NCBI GenBank assembly: GCA_051453625.1
Contig: JBOZIK010000001.1
Span: forward strand, 296,329,078-296,393,077
DNA length: 64,000 nucleotides
Direction: 5' to 3'
Source: Welwitschia mirabilis
Lineage: Eukaryota; Gnetophyta; Gnetopsida; Welwitschiales
The notes under the pieces were generated by a model, which was not told the DNA's origin, ran no database searches, and saw only the letters and a program-made list of their open reading frames with translations. The position numbers and the translations under genes were made by a program. Shown piece after piece: positions 35,525-46,560 of the stretch; the stretch's first letter is position 1; each line of letters begins with the position of its first letter.

Positions 35525-37090
35525 CATAACTTCTTTCTAAGCCTCCAATAAGGATGGACTAGCTACCAAGCTAGCATGATGCTTCTTGGTTTAGCATAAG
35601 TACATTTTTCAATTGCATACTTTACTTATTTTGATAATAAAATATTACATGTTCTTGGTGTATTATTTTGACATTAATTTTTGAATATCATGCTTGTTAT
35701 GCTTAGGATTAATTTAGTCATGATTTCACTCTGAGATCTAGTTTGATGATTTTTCTTTAGTTTGGTAATTTTCCTTTACATGCTAGCTTGCATAATCTAA
35801 ATGTTTATCTAATGGATCTTGGAAGGCTCCAACTTTTTATTTTTATTTTATTCTTACCATAAACATTAAGAGGCATGGTTATATCACCCTTATATCTATG
35901 ATGGATGAGATTATACCATTGTGCTTAAGCTTGAACTAATGAGATACTCATATTCATAGTGGATTATATCATTATGAATGAGTTGGAAGTGAAGCTACAT
36001 GTTTTACGTATGCTTATTCTTGAAGTTATTAAGTTAGTTTGAATGCTATCTCCCATTCCTAAATCTTTAGATATCATTTTAATCTCTATTATTTTTTACT
36101 TTTATTCTTGTTTTATAAATAGATTTTATTGTCTATTTCTAAATAAGAATAAGAGTAGAAGTAGATCATAAATAGAAATCCTAGCATAAGTGGTAAAAGT
36201 TGGGTCTAATCATACATGATTTCTATCTTTAGGAAAATATTTTAAATTATCACATATTAATAATAGATACAAGCATAGCCAAATTTTATTATGAGTACTT
36301 TCTAATCCTCCCATATAGATAGTATAATAATCAAGATAGCATGTTACTTCTTGATTTAGCATTAGGTATTTTCATGTATTATATGCTTTAACATTTTTTA
36401 TAATAAAGTATTACATGTTTTCAATGCATTATTTTAACATTAACTTTTAATGGATCTTGTATTTATTATAATTAGGATTGGGTAAGGCATATTATTTCTT
36501 TAAAGTCTTTTAATGATTCTTCTTTGAATTCTAACTTTTATGATTTGAATCTATATTTGATGAGTCTTGTGAGACTCTTAATTTTCATACTTATTTTATT
36601 CTTACTATAAATGCTAAATGGCTTAGATACATCATTATCATATCTATGGTGGATGAGATTATGACATTCTTCTTGGGCTAAAACTATATGAGTCTCATGT
36701 TTGTAGTAGATGAAATTATGCCATTATGCTTGAGTAGAGTAAAAGATACATGAATTTACTTTAAAATTTTTGTTTTTTCATGAAGTTATTATGTTATTTT
36801 GAATGCTATGTTCTATGTCCACATATCTTATACATTTTATTCTTTTATACTCATTTGTATTCTTCTTTTTTAATGAATAGTGCATGACCTCTATCCCTAA
36901 GAAAGAATGACACTGGGATTGTACTACAAATTGAAGTGCTAATATTATTAGTAAAAGTTAGGTTTGACTACATAAGATTTGCATACCTAAAGTGACCTTA
37001 CTATTTACTATATATTAATAATAGATATAAGCATAGCCAAATTTCACATGAAATGTTTTTTATCACCATTTGTAGAAATAGTGGCATAGT
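35525..37090. repeat. Large tandem duplication, about 765-bp unit
   Basis: Unit 1 runs about 35525-36290, unit 2 about 36291-37055, and a third begins. Matching anchors: tctaagcctcc (35536) and tctaatcctcc (36301); tagcatgatgcttcttgg (35572) and tagcatgttacttcttga (36337); tattacatgttcttgg (about 35642) and tattacatgttttcaa (about 36409); aagcatagccaaatttt (about 36272) and aagcatagccaaatttc (about 37030). Inside each unit a shorter phrase of the type 'ggatgagattatgacatt' repeats two to three times. The units are clearly diverged, so the duplication is old. It is non-coding. Confidence 0.85.
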
Positions 37091-37284
37091 AGCTATAGTA
37101 GGATACACATAAAATTTACATTTATGTATCCATTTTTAATTATTTTATTTTATTTTCTTTTTCTTATTTTTCTTTATATTAGTATACTAGTTCCTTTCTA
37201 TAGCCTTTTTATTTTTCCCTTTTCTATCACTGGTGAATTATTATTGATTGTACCTAGTACTTGATCAATACAACCTAATTTCAT

Positions 37285-37375
37285 GACTTTTTTTTCCTTT
37301 CTATTTTTCTTCTTTTTCTTTCTTTTTATTTTTCTTTTATTTTTCTTTTATTTTTTTGGTTTTCTCTCATAAATT
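37285..37375. repeat. Pyrimidine-rich tract
   Basis: About 90 bases almost wholly T and C (ttttttcctttctatttttc, ctttttctttctttttattt and so on). Low complexity, no LTR beside it. Confidence 0.7.
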
Positions 37376-38609
37376 ATCTTTTATAGTATATCAAAATTTT
37401 TTATAGGAGTTGATCTTTTGTAGGTTTAAAGATAAGAAATCAAGAAAAAATAATAAAAAATCTTTCTTTATTCATCTTCTATCTCTATCATCTATTCTCT
37501 CATCTCTTTCCTTCCCTATCTTAGGTGACTTCCTCAGTAGGTACATAAAAATAAATTTTAAAAATGTACATTATGAACAAAACATTAAGAAAATGCTTTA
37601 GTATTGTATTTTTATGTAATTCATTGCATTACATTGTTATTTTCATTTTTACATTATACCTTCATGGAATCTATATTTAATGTTTTCCTATCAGTGTTAC
37701 TCCTCTTAAGAATCATACTTTTACTTTTTATGAAATATTGTTATACCAATCTACCAATGCTATCATTTTCACTAACTTGCATTGCTAACTTCTTATGTTA
37801 ACTCATCTTCATCCTTGGTAAATCTTTTGTTTATGTCATCTTAAAATCTTTCATGTATTGTATGTATTCAAAAACATACTGTTTGTTAGTTATTTTCTTA
37901 CATTTGTTAAACTAGGAATGAACACTTAATAATAGACTTCTTTAAATTTCTATCAATTCTAAAATGGATAAAAATCCTAGAGACTAGTTATAAGAGATAC
38001 TTTGAGATAGCTAAAATAACTCTAAAAGTGATTATAACTTCAATCAACCTAAACAAATCTTGAAGTAATATCTACAACTACAATGCTTAGGTATATCCTC
38101 TTATATTACCTAGCTTCATAATGATGATAAATTTGACATTAAACTAGTAATTATTCAAATTATTTTACATTTCTATGGTTTAGAATCTAAGGATTCTTAT
38201 GTAAATCTTAAGGAGCTTGAATGTGTCCTTTTTATAATCCCTTACAGAGTCAATGCATTGAATGGACTTAAATTAACTTTGTTTTTCTTTCTCCTTTAAA
38301 GAAAAGGCAAAATTTTCACTTTACATATTAAAACCTATTTCTATCACTTGTTGGGATGAACTTAGTTAATCTTCCATTAGAAAATCTTTTTTAGTTGCAA
38401 GACCGATTGCATTATATGACAAATTATAAACTTTAAATAAAAAGATAATGAAATCTTCTCCTACACTCTAAAAATATTTAATGATCTACTTCTTAAATTT
38501 CCATAATGTGCTTTTGAGAAAGGAAGTTTTATAAATTTATTTAGAAATGACTTTCATCTAATCATAGGTAACTTATGAAAATGATATAAATAAGAAGCTT
38601 TATAAACCT
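37376..38609. other. No gene recognised
   Basis: AT-rich sequence. The two adjacent open stretches, 37410-37601 and 37604-37801 (plus), are rich in Phe, Leu, Ser and Ile, as expected of chance frames in T-rich DNA. The left part of the E4 LTR, expected here, cannot be recognised. Confidence 0.5.
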
Positions 38610-38899
38610 AAAAATTAATAAAGCTATTATCCCCTTTGTCATAGGGACGACAATGAGGACGACACTCTTCGCAAGCTCCTCAAGTAACTTAAATTAGTCT
38701 TCTTCATCTTTAGTCCTCCTTCAATATGCTAAGTATTAGAACATATCTGAAATGATGCCAATTATACCAATAATTACATGTATTAATGATCATCTTGTCA
38801 TCTCTCTATAATCAATAGAATTTCATCTAAACTTATATAAATTTCCTGCAAAAGTACTCCAAATACACCATTAAATTACTACAAATTGGCATCGCAACA

Positions 38900-38914
38900 T
38901 AGCCCCCTACTTAG
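38900..38914 (-). promoter_or_regulatory. Polypurine tract of E4
   Basis: Minus strand CTAAGTAGGGGGCTA directly against the LTR start TGTTGCGATGCC. It is the clearest example of the tract in these families. Confidence 0.75.
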
Positions 38915-39771
38915 CCTTGTTAATCCCTGACAAAGTAGGTAATCAAATAGATTGCGAGCCAATTTAACTAAGATAACTATCAACTAAATGAATGGAATTT
39001 GAGTTCTATCTATGATGCAAGAATAGATGATAATAAGTCATTAATACAATTACTACTATAGTTATAAGCTTCCTACTTAAACTCATCACAATAGTACAAA
39101 TAAATGTCATACACATAAGAAGTTAGAGTAATTATTTAGAAAAATGATAATGTGTAGACATAATACTAGAACTAATATGTAAGCTTAAGTAGTAGTAATC
39201 TCAAAGAATAATGTATAAAAAGCTCATTAATTTTTTCTACAAGGGCAAAGTACAGGAGTAAACATAGCATTATTTTTTCCCTTTAAATAATCTGAAACAT
39301 TGCTTATTAGAAAATCAGTGAGTGTGCTACTTGCTCCTGTTAAATAAATTTTATGAAATGTATTTAAGTAACATGCAATCATGTTCAAATAACTCATCAT
39401 AAATATGTATCATCTAGGCTCAAAATGATCCTTTAAAATTTAAAAATGATAGATTTTTGCTGTAATATTTTAGAAGAAAGCTCGGAGAGCTGTCTTATCC
39501 CCCTTATAAGAAAAGTAAGATGTCTTGGATTACACAAAGAAAAAGAATAATTGTTGTTCCCTTTGTCATGGGAACAACATATCTGAGATGACAGTTTTTA
39601 AAATAAGTGGTTTAGACTAATTAGAACAAATTCTGGAAAAAATTTAACAGCAAGTAAGTATTGAAAAAGTGGTAAAAAAATAGAAAAAAAAGTGAATAAT
39701 TTATCCTAAAAAATAGGATCATGGAGAAAAAAAATTATGAGATTATAATCATGCATCAAATATAGAAAGAT

Positions 39772-39963
39772 ATGCTCATAAGTATTCCTCCAATGTATTC
39801 TAGAATCTATGAGTGTAAAAAAATCTATAAGTGGATGAATGCAAAACCACAAAACCACACAGTAAAAACATTAGCACAAAAAGATCACATTAATCAAGGT
39901 GAAATAAATACATCAAGTGAGAGTGTGGAGAAGAAAAACAAACCTTATAATAAAAACCTATGA
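39772..39963 (+). other. Open stretch without known function in E4
   Basis: 63 codons (start MLISIPPMYSRIYECKK, end SSESVEKKNKPYNKNL) in the 3' untranslated region of E4, antisense to the element. No motif recognised. The equivalent part of E2 (about 17140-17370) is not open on the same strand, so I take it as chance. Confidence 0.2.
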
Positions 39964-40208
39964 GTGAAAATAAAAAGAGAACTAGATAGCTACCAAATGA
40001 TCAAATTCTGATTATAATGTAGAAAAAGATACTGTAATAACTTTAAAAAATCCAAAACAAAATAACTAAGAGAAAAACTTAATTAAAAATAAACAATCTA
40101 CTCAAAATTAATCCTTAGCAAAGTTCTTTAGAATGAATCATAAAATCATCTGATAAGGATGCATGACAAAATGTAAAAATTTATAAAGTTCCCCTTGAAT
40201 GGACAATG

Positions 40209-40218
40209 NNNNNNNNNN
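40209..40218. other. Assembly gap (10 N)
   Basis: Short gap inside E4. Confidence 1.
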
Positions 40219-40585
40219 TATAACAATGTCAAGTGTAACTAATATTACCAAATAATGAATGATAAGATAAAAAGCTATTAAGATAGGAACTTATAAGTTA
40301 TCATCTCAAAATAACACTAAAATCTAAAAAAGTAAAGTAATCATGTGGAATTACTACAAATAAATAAAAATGAGTCTAGAAAACAAGCAATACCTCTGAT
40401 GATATTAGAGACACCACTAATCTTATACCCTCATCATGATACAAATTTATTTGTACCATGATGAGGGGAGTACAACCACTATCAGAGGAGTAAGAACTCA
40501 CATAGCATGGCCAACTGACCCCCCAGTGAAGTTCCCATAGCTACCATATCGCATTGCCAAAGGCCCTGCTTGGAAATATTTGCCC

Positions 40586-40685
40586 NNNNNNNNNNNNNNN
40601 NNNNNNNNNNNNNNNNNNNNNNNNNNNNNNNNNNNNNNNNNNNNNNNNNNNNNNNNNNNNNNNNNNNNNNNNNNNNNNNNNNNNN
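40586..40685. other. Assembly gap (100 N)
   Basis: It separates E4 (left) from the last 114 bp of an LTR-A (right). The true size is probably unknown, and both sides are repeats. Confidence 1.
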
Positions 40686-42480
40686 ATCTTCATCATCAAA
40701 AGTGATCCATATAAGTATTAAACCTGTATTAAAAAAAAAAAAAAACCTAAAAACATACTTCAAACATGATGCTAAATATGGAAAATTCAGCTCGCAAGAT
40801 AGCCCACACCACGTGTTTATCAGATCCTAACAAAGAAAGTGGAAAAGGATAGAAGCAAGCCAAATTGGAAAAAGGATAAAACATAACATTCAAGCATAAA
40901 AAGATATTATATTATTAAACATAGAGTGCATACTTAAAAAGATTTTCCACTTTAACATGGTGAGGAAGATATGTATTGAATTTAGAGTTTTCAGATATAT
41001 GAAAAACAAATTTTCAATAAATAAATTTCTTTCAATTAAAGGTAATATTTTGAGAATTCTAGGGATCCCACCCTCACAAAGTAGATAAATTCATTCCAAA
41101 TTTTTAAGCAAATGTACTTGTGATAATTAGAAAGAATAAGTTGAAAGTAGCAAGGGATGTAAAATAAGAAAGAGAAGAAAAAACAAAAAAAATACAACTA
41201 TAAAATAAAAAAATATGGAAATGAAACTAAGGATTAAGGATTTATTGTACGTTATGACTCAATAATTTCCAACAAAAAGAGTAAAACATGATAAAGTTCT
41301 CATTATTTTTTAATGAAAAAGTAAGTGAATGACTTTAAGACAACTGATTTGTAACTAAGAAAATCAAAACTAAAAATGGACAACATGAAAAAAGGATAAT
41401 ATTAACTAGTTTATTATAAATTTTACCCTAACAAAATTCCTTGGAAAAAATCATAAGACTACGTGATGTAAAGATGCATTATTCATGTAAAAAATACCAT
41501 AGTTTATCACTCAATAAGGTAGTAAAAGAACTAATATCTGAAGATTATTTCAGAAGTATCAATTTATGTTTAGACTATAATTTAATCCATATTTAGCTTT
41601 TAGCAACCATAGTACTTGATTATAACATCATCTAATGATTAATATACTATAAAGTTCTAAGGAGTTTTTACCTTAGGATAATGGGAATTAAGTGGGATAA
41701 TGAAAAACACCGTTCTTCATGATGAGGGAAGTGCAATCAATATCAAGAGAGTGAGGATTCACAAGTAAATCTAGATCATGACCAACTAACCCTCTAGTGT
41801 AGTTTCTGCAACTATCATATCATATTACCAAAGGTCCCTTTTGGGAAAATTTGCCCTAGTGCACTTGTGGTAGGATATCATGATATATTTATAAGGAGGA
41901 TTATATTTTTATTTTATTCCTTATTTAATTATTTTCATTTTTTTATATGCACTTGGGATCCCATTTTAAAAGCATTAATTGATCATTGAAGTAAAATAAT
42001 AAAACATATAATAGCCAATAAGTATTTGATTAGTACAGTTGATTCTAAAATAAAGTAATCAAGGAGATTGATTTAGATATAGGAATATCTGAAGATTGGC
42101 TGAATCTAATCTCTTTTACTATAATGCCCAAAGTAAGAGATTACTTAATCATGATAAAACATATGAAATTTAAAGATGATCAAGTAGCATGATAACTTAA
42201 ATGAAGAAATGGAGCTAAGAAAAGATTTAGAAAATGGCAAAGGAAAGATCCTCCTCTTTTTCTTCAAAAGGATCTTCCAAGTTAATTACTTTTACCATGT
42301 TTGGGGCATAAGTACAATCATCAGGTGATGTATAAATTTTAAGCCTTTGTCCATTGACTTTTTGGATATCTTTGATTTGTAAATCAAAAATCTCAACAGA
42401 GTGATTCAAATGAACTTTTTTCATAAGATAAAGATCTAACCATTTAGAGGTCAACTTGTTATGTAAAAGATGCACTCAAG
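40686..42480 (-). mobile_element. E5: fragment of an LTR-A Athila-like element
   Basis: In plus coordinates it has the outer end of a 3' LTR-A (40686-40799, ending cagctcgcaaga), a polypurine tract (40800-40810), a 3' untranslated region collinear with 25621-27009 of E3, the family-wide block at 41790-41890 and the integrase tail 42227-42475. At about 42480 similarity to E3 stops and a LINE begins. Gag, leader and the other LTR are missing. Confidence 0.8.
42227..42475 (-). pseudogene. Integrase C-terminal tail, open frame (E5)
   Basis: This is the only uninterrupted copy of the orphan integrase tail: 82 codons reading MHLLHNKLTSKWLDLYLMKK, VHLNHSVEIFDLQIKDIQKV, NGQRLKIYTSPDDCTYAPNM and VKVINLEDPFEEKE. 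In complete Athila/Tat integrases this segment begins after the catalytic core, with a G-K-L-x-S-x-W motif, and ends at K-V-N-G-Q-R-L-K. Without the core it has no catalytic residues. The same tail survives in E1, E2 and E3. Either it marks the edge of one ancestral deletion or the nucleotide sequence itself is needed. I call it a fossil, not a gene. Confidence 0.75.
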
Positions 42481-42789
42481 TTTTTGTGTGGAGTATGCAA
42501 TGGGGATTTTTAATGGCACTGAAGGAGATAAAGAAGTATTACAAGAAATAGGTTAATCATGAAAGCTGAGCCATCAATGTAAGAAAGAGAGATAGGGATG
42601 ATGATAAGGTATTGTTTCCAGCACAGAGTGGATTGGTGGCCTTATTGTCCTTTATAATAAAGCTCTGATCTAAGGGCTACAATATGAGTTCAAGTGCTAG
42701 TATTAAGGGAAGCACTGAAGAGCCCTATTATGGCCTCTTCCTGCATGAAATTTTTTATAAAAATGTGAGGTTCAAGATTAGAGAGTTCC

Positions 42790-43345
42790 AAAGAATTATT
42801 TAAATACCAAGGTGTTCTTTAAATTTAGCCTAGTAGGCCATTTCATCTCTATGGGATCTAGGCCTCATACTGAGGTGATTAGGAAGTGAATAGCTCTACA
42901 TTGGATTTGTACATAGTCAGTGCCAAGTCATAGAATTTGGAATAGGAGCTGATCTTATTTAATTTTGAGTTAGAGAAAGAGTACCTTGCTTTTTTGAAGT
43001 GATGGGTTACCCTCTCCCAATGGAGGCTTGGGGAAGAACTTAGCAAAATTTTCTGCAAGCTTCTCATATGGGTGAAATTTAGAGGCATCAGTATAGTGCT
43101 CTAGGGCCAAGATTTTATTATATATTTGGTAGCCCAATTTAAGAAAGTAACAAAATTATATCTAATAATAGTTAGTGGAATTAAAATGATTATTATAAGA
43201 TTATGCACTTGGATAGATGTAAAGCTTCTCAAAACACTAAGAATATTTAACTTGCTTCATAATTTTGGCATAGATAAAGTGAAGGTTGAAAATGAGAATA
43301 TCCCCTTTGTATGTTCTTATTGTATAACATTAGGAAATTAAAAAT
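42790..43345 (+). pseudogene. LINE ORF1 remnant (DUF4283 and zinc knuckle)
   Basis: ORF1 of plant L1 elements binds RNA. Across frameshifts the plus strand shows LVGHFISMGSRPHTEVIRK and IALHWICT (about 42810-42915), matching the start of DUF4283, and further on GYPLPMEAWG. The open frame 43126-43341 ends LHNFGIDKVKVENENIPFVC followed by SYCITLGN, which is the segment entering the zinc knuckle (C-x2-C-x3-G-H, here with the His lost). The combination is typical of angiosperm L1 ORF1. Confidence 0.7.
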
Positions 43346-43869
43346 GATTTTTATCTAATCCTTACCCTAATCCTAAAGAAATAGTATATGGGAGAGGTGG
43401 AAGAAGAGGTTATTCCATCTGAAAATACGAGATAGTTTAATGCTAAAATGTGAAAGAAGGAACGATGCTAGAATTTTTCAAAATAAAGAAATACCAATAG
43501 GGTTTTAAAATGATCATTAGAAGAAGAAACATATACACGATTATTAAACCAGCAATTAGAGGTGACAAAAATACACAATTAAAGCCTAAAAAGATAGCCC
43601 AAGGGGATATCCCCCTGTTGAAATAGAATCAAAGAAAAATAGGGAAAATACCCTAGTTAAATAGGTTTACTCCTCTAGATAGTAATGATTTGGGGAAATA
43701 AGAGTCAGAATCAGATTATAAAAGTGAAAATGACTGGAGCAGATAAAAAATCTAGAAAGACCCTTAGTATTAAAAAAAGTTAAAAAGAAAGCAATGAAAA
43801 ATATAGTAAATGGATCCCAAAAAACACACTTGAAAATGTTAGCAAAACCACCCAAGAATAAAAATAAAT

Positions 43870-45200
43870 GAATAGTTCAAGTTGAAACATCAAGGGCATG
43901 TAAAGTGATTCAAAGATCAAAGATTTAGAAGAATTAATTCAAACCCATAATATAGAAATAATGTGTTTTTAAGGGATCAAAATCCATAAGTCAAAAGTCT
44001 TAAATAAATTTAGGAGTAGTGAGAATATGGAATGAATTTCCAAGACTGGTAAGATAGGGGAATATTGATGCTGATTAAAAAAAACATAGATTATATGAGG
44101 ATATAAATAAAGAAATGGTATTAAATCATATACCTTAGGAGATAGATCTTTAGTAACATTTGCAGGCCCTAACATCTAGGGTAAAATTTATATTATGAAA
44201 GAAAATTCAAGAAAAGATGGAGGACTAGTATTGTATTATAATTAACTAGATGCTTTATATGTGAGAGAAAAAAGGAGGAAGATGGTCTTTAGTAGGAGTG
44301 ATGGAGCTCAAGAACTTAATTAGCAAGCTAGATTTCATAAACTTACCATTATAAAAGGTTTAGTTCACATAGTTTAATAGGATGAAAGGAATTAAATGTA
44401 TTCTTGCTAAGATACGCAGAGCTCTAATTTCAACTAACTTACTCAAAATAAAGATTTGAATCTTGGAAGGGGAGGGCTACTAGTACTCCAAGTTTACCTT
44501 TGAAAATGCATGGATTAAAAAAAAAACAAATGGAGTTATGTATTAGGGATGTATGATAAGTGAATAGCTATAAAAATATCCAAACATTAATGGAAAACTT
44601 ATAAAAAGTCATGGTGTGATTAAAAGAATGGAGGATAGGATGGACTAAAAAATACATAGCAAGGAGTCTCTAAAGATGGAGATAAAAAAAATTCAAGAGA
44701 AGAAAGAGGAGGAAGAGGACTTTCAAAGCAAGGAATGGGAGAAACTCTAGGAGCTTCATAAGATTGAAAAGTAGAAGGACTAGTATTAAAAGCAAAGGTC
44801 TCATATGAACTAGTTAAGGATAAAAAAGCATACTAAATTTTTATTTAAAGTAGTGAATCAGAGAAGACAAGCTAATATAATCAGTAGAGTGATCTGGAAT
44901 GAACAATTATACAAGAAAAATGAGATTCAAGATGTAGTTATTAAAAGCCTATAGAAGCTATGGATAGATAAAGAGAAAACTACAATATCTACTCTTTGGC
45001 TTGAGTTTTGATGGGGAGATAAACCTCTTAGGCCTATAGAAAAAAATAAGGTCTAGAAGGGGATAAGAAAAATAAAACTTAATTGGAGCCTTAGTCTAGA
45101 TGGATGGAGTATGGATATGAAAATAAAACTTAATTAGAGCCCTAGTTTAGATGGATGGAGTGTGGATATGAAGTATTGAAAAGTATCTAGGAAATTAGTG
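43870..45200 (+). pseudogene. LINE ORF2 endonuclease region
   Basis: At about 43880-43970 the plus strand reads IKGM...SDSKIKDLEELIQTHNIEIM, corresponding to the W-N-x-R-G start of the apurinic-type endonuclease and its first helix. The endonuclease nicks target DNA to prime reverse transcription. The catalytic Glu position and the later motifs cannot be followed because of frameshifts, so the extent to 45200 is inferred from spacing to RT. Confidence 0.55.
45071..45172. repeat. 51-bp tandem duplication in LINE ORF2
   Basis: aataaaacttaatt.gagcc...gatggatggagt.tggatatga occurs at 45071 and again at 45122. Confidence 0.95.
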
Positions 45201-45211
45201 GAATAATCCTT

Positions 45212-45422
45212 CAATAAAGCCTTAAACCTTAGTTTAGTTCCATTTTCTAGAATAACACTCATATTACCATCATTTCAAAAAAATCTAAAAGTGATATATT
45301 TTTAAGATTTTAGACCTGCAATAAAGCCTTGAACCCTAGTTTAGTTTCATTTTTCTTGAATAACACTCATATTATCATCATTTTAAAAAATCTAAAAGTG
45401 ATAGATTTTTAAGATTTTAGAC
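45212..45422. repeat. 107-bp tandem duplication in LINE ORF2
   Basis: caataaagccttaaacctta... at 45212 and caataaagccttgaacccta... at 45319, both running to ttttaagattttagacc. The second lies less than 50 bp from the 51-bp duplication. Confidence 0.95.
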
Positions 45423-45584
45423 CCATAGGAATTTATAGTATCTTATACAGGTTTTTTTTCAAAGATTCCAATGAACCACATTTGACCCTTCCTACACTAT
45501 GTGATGAATGTGACCAGCTTATATCTAGTAATTGTAAACCATGAAATATTCCATTTTATTTAGAAGAATAACAAAAGGGATTTC

Positions 45585-46560
45585 ACTTTAAACATTTGTA
45601 TTAAAAAAGCATATGATAGGGTTTCTTGGAATTTCTTGAGACATGTACTACAAACCTAGTATTATAATTTACCAACTTAATAATCTAAATGCAGATCTCA
45701 ACCAGATTTAGCTTGAAAATTAATTAGTAAGTTCATGTCCTTTTTAGCATAAGCAGGGGTATTATGTTGGGGAATACCCTCTTATCTTAACTATTCATTA
45801 CTCTTTTAGACATTCTACAAGATTATATTGCCAAAGAAGGAGGACAAGGCCTATTTTTATAGAAAATGTAGATAATGTGTAATCACTTTGCTGATGATCC
45901 TTTAGTATTCTAAAAATTAAATATTCAATAAATAAAATCCATAAAGAAAGTTAGAATCTTTTGCTAAAGAGTGAGGATTGGGAATTAGGTAGTAGAAAAG
46001 AAGAGCTTATTTTTTGAATACCTGAATAAGTGTTTAGTAGGTGATCAAGAGAGTTCTGGCTTTAAGAATAGGGAGTGACTCTTACTTAGGGGTTTCATTG
46101 TTTAAATTAAAAACTTTTACTTCATGGAATGAGTTAACTTAGAACTTAGAGAAAAGATGTAAAAGTTAAAATGCCATTTTATTATCTAGTAGAATTAAAA
46201 TCATCTTAGCCAATACTATGTTATCAATAATAGCAAGGTACAATACCTCAATAGGAATCTTGCTAAAGGAAATTAAGGATACATTAAACATATTAGTGAG
46301 GAAATTCACATAAAAAGAAGGAAGAGGGGATTTTAGGATTTATTCAATGATGTGGAAGTAGATTTATAAGCCAACAGAGTGTAGAGAGGGGGGTATCCAA
46401 GATATTAGAGATCATATATTTCTAATCGTGATAAACTTTATCAAGAAAATGGAAGTTGGGGATCTCTTCCTTATAAAAAAATTCTTAAATAAAAATACAA
46501 GGACTAAGAGGCCACGTGGAGGGAGTTTCCCTTGTGGCATGCATTATGTATAGGAAGAGT
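45585..46560 (+). pseudogene. LINE reverse transcriptase
   Basis: The plus strand reads IKKAYDRVSWNFLRHVLQT at 45600-45659, the hallmark A-Y-D-R-V-S-W block of L1 RT holding the first catalytic Asp. Next are SRGIMLGNTLLS (equivalent of the R-G-x-x-Q-G-D-P-L-S block), HFADDPLVF at about 45885-45910 with the catalytic Asp pair intact, then KKSLFFEYLNKCL and SSRIKIILANTMLSIIARYN, and finally GGYPRY followed by ISNRDKL. The order and spacing match plant L1. Stops occur about every 40 codons. Confidence 0.85.

Larger units (their letters stand above)
38610..40585 (-). mobile_element. E4: fragment of an LTR-B Athila-like element
   Basis: It comprises the outer end of a 3' LTR (about 38610-38899, with caaattggcatcgcaaca), the best polypurine tract of the window, and 1.7 kb of 3' untranslated region collinear with E2 (for example 'aatttaactaagataa' after the tract, and the family-wide block at 40500-40585). 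It breaks off at a 100-N gap, beyond which another family (E5) begins. Palindrome copies lie at about 38627-38663 and 39552-39594. No coding part remains. Confidence 0.75.

Noticed and set aside
37410-37801. Two adjacent 63- and 65-codon open frames suggesting a small membrane protein
   Set aside because: Hydrophobic composition follows from the T-rich DNA. Separate frames, no motif.
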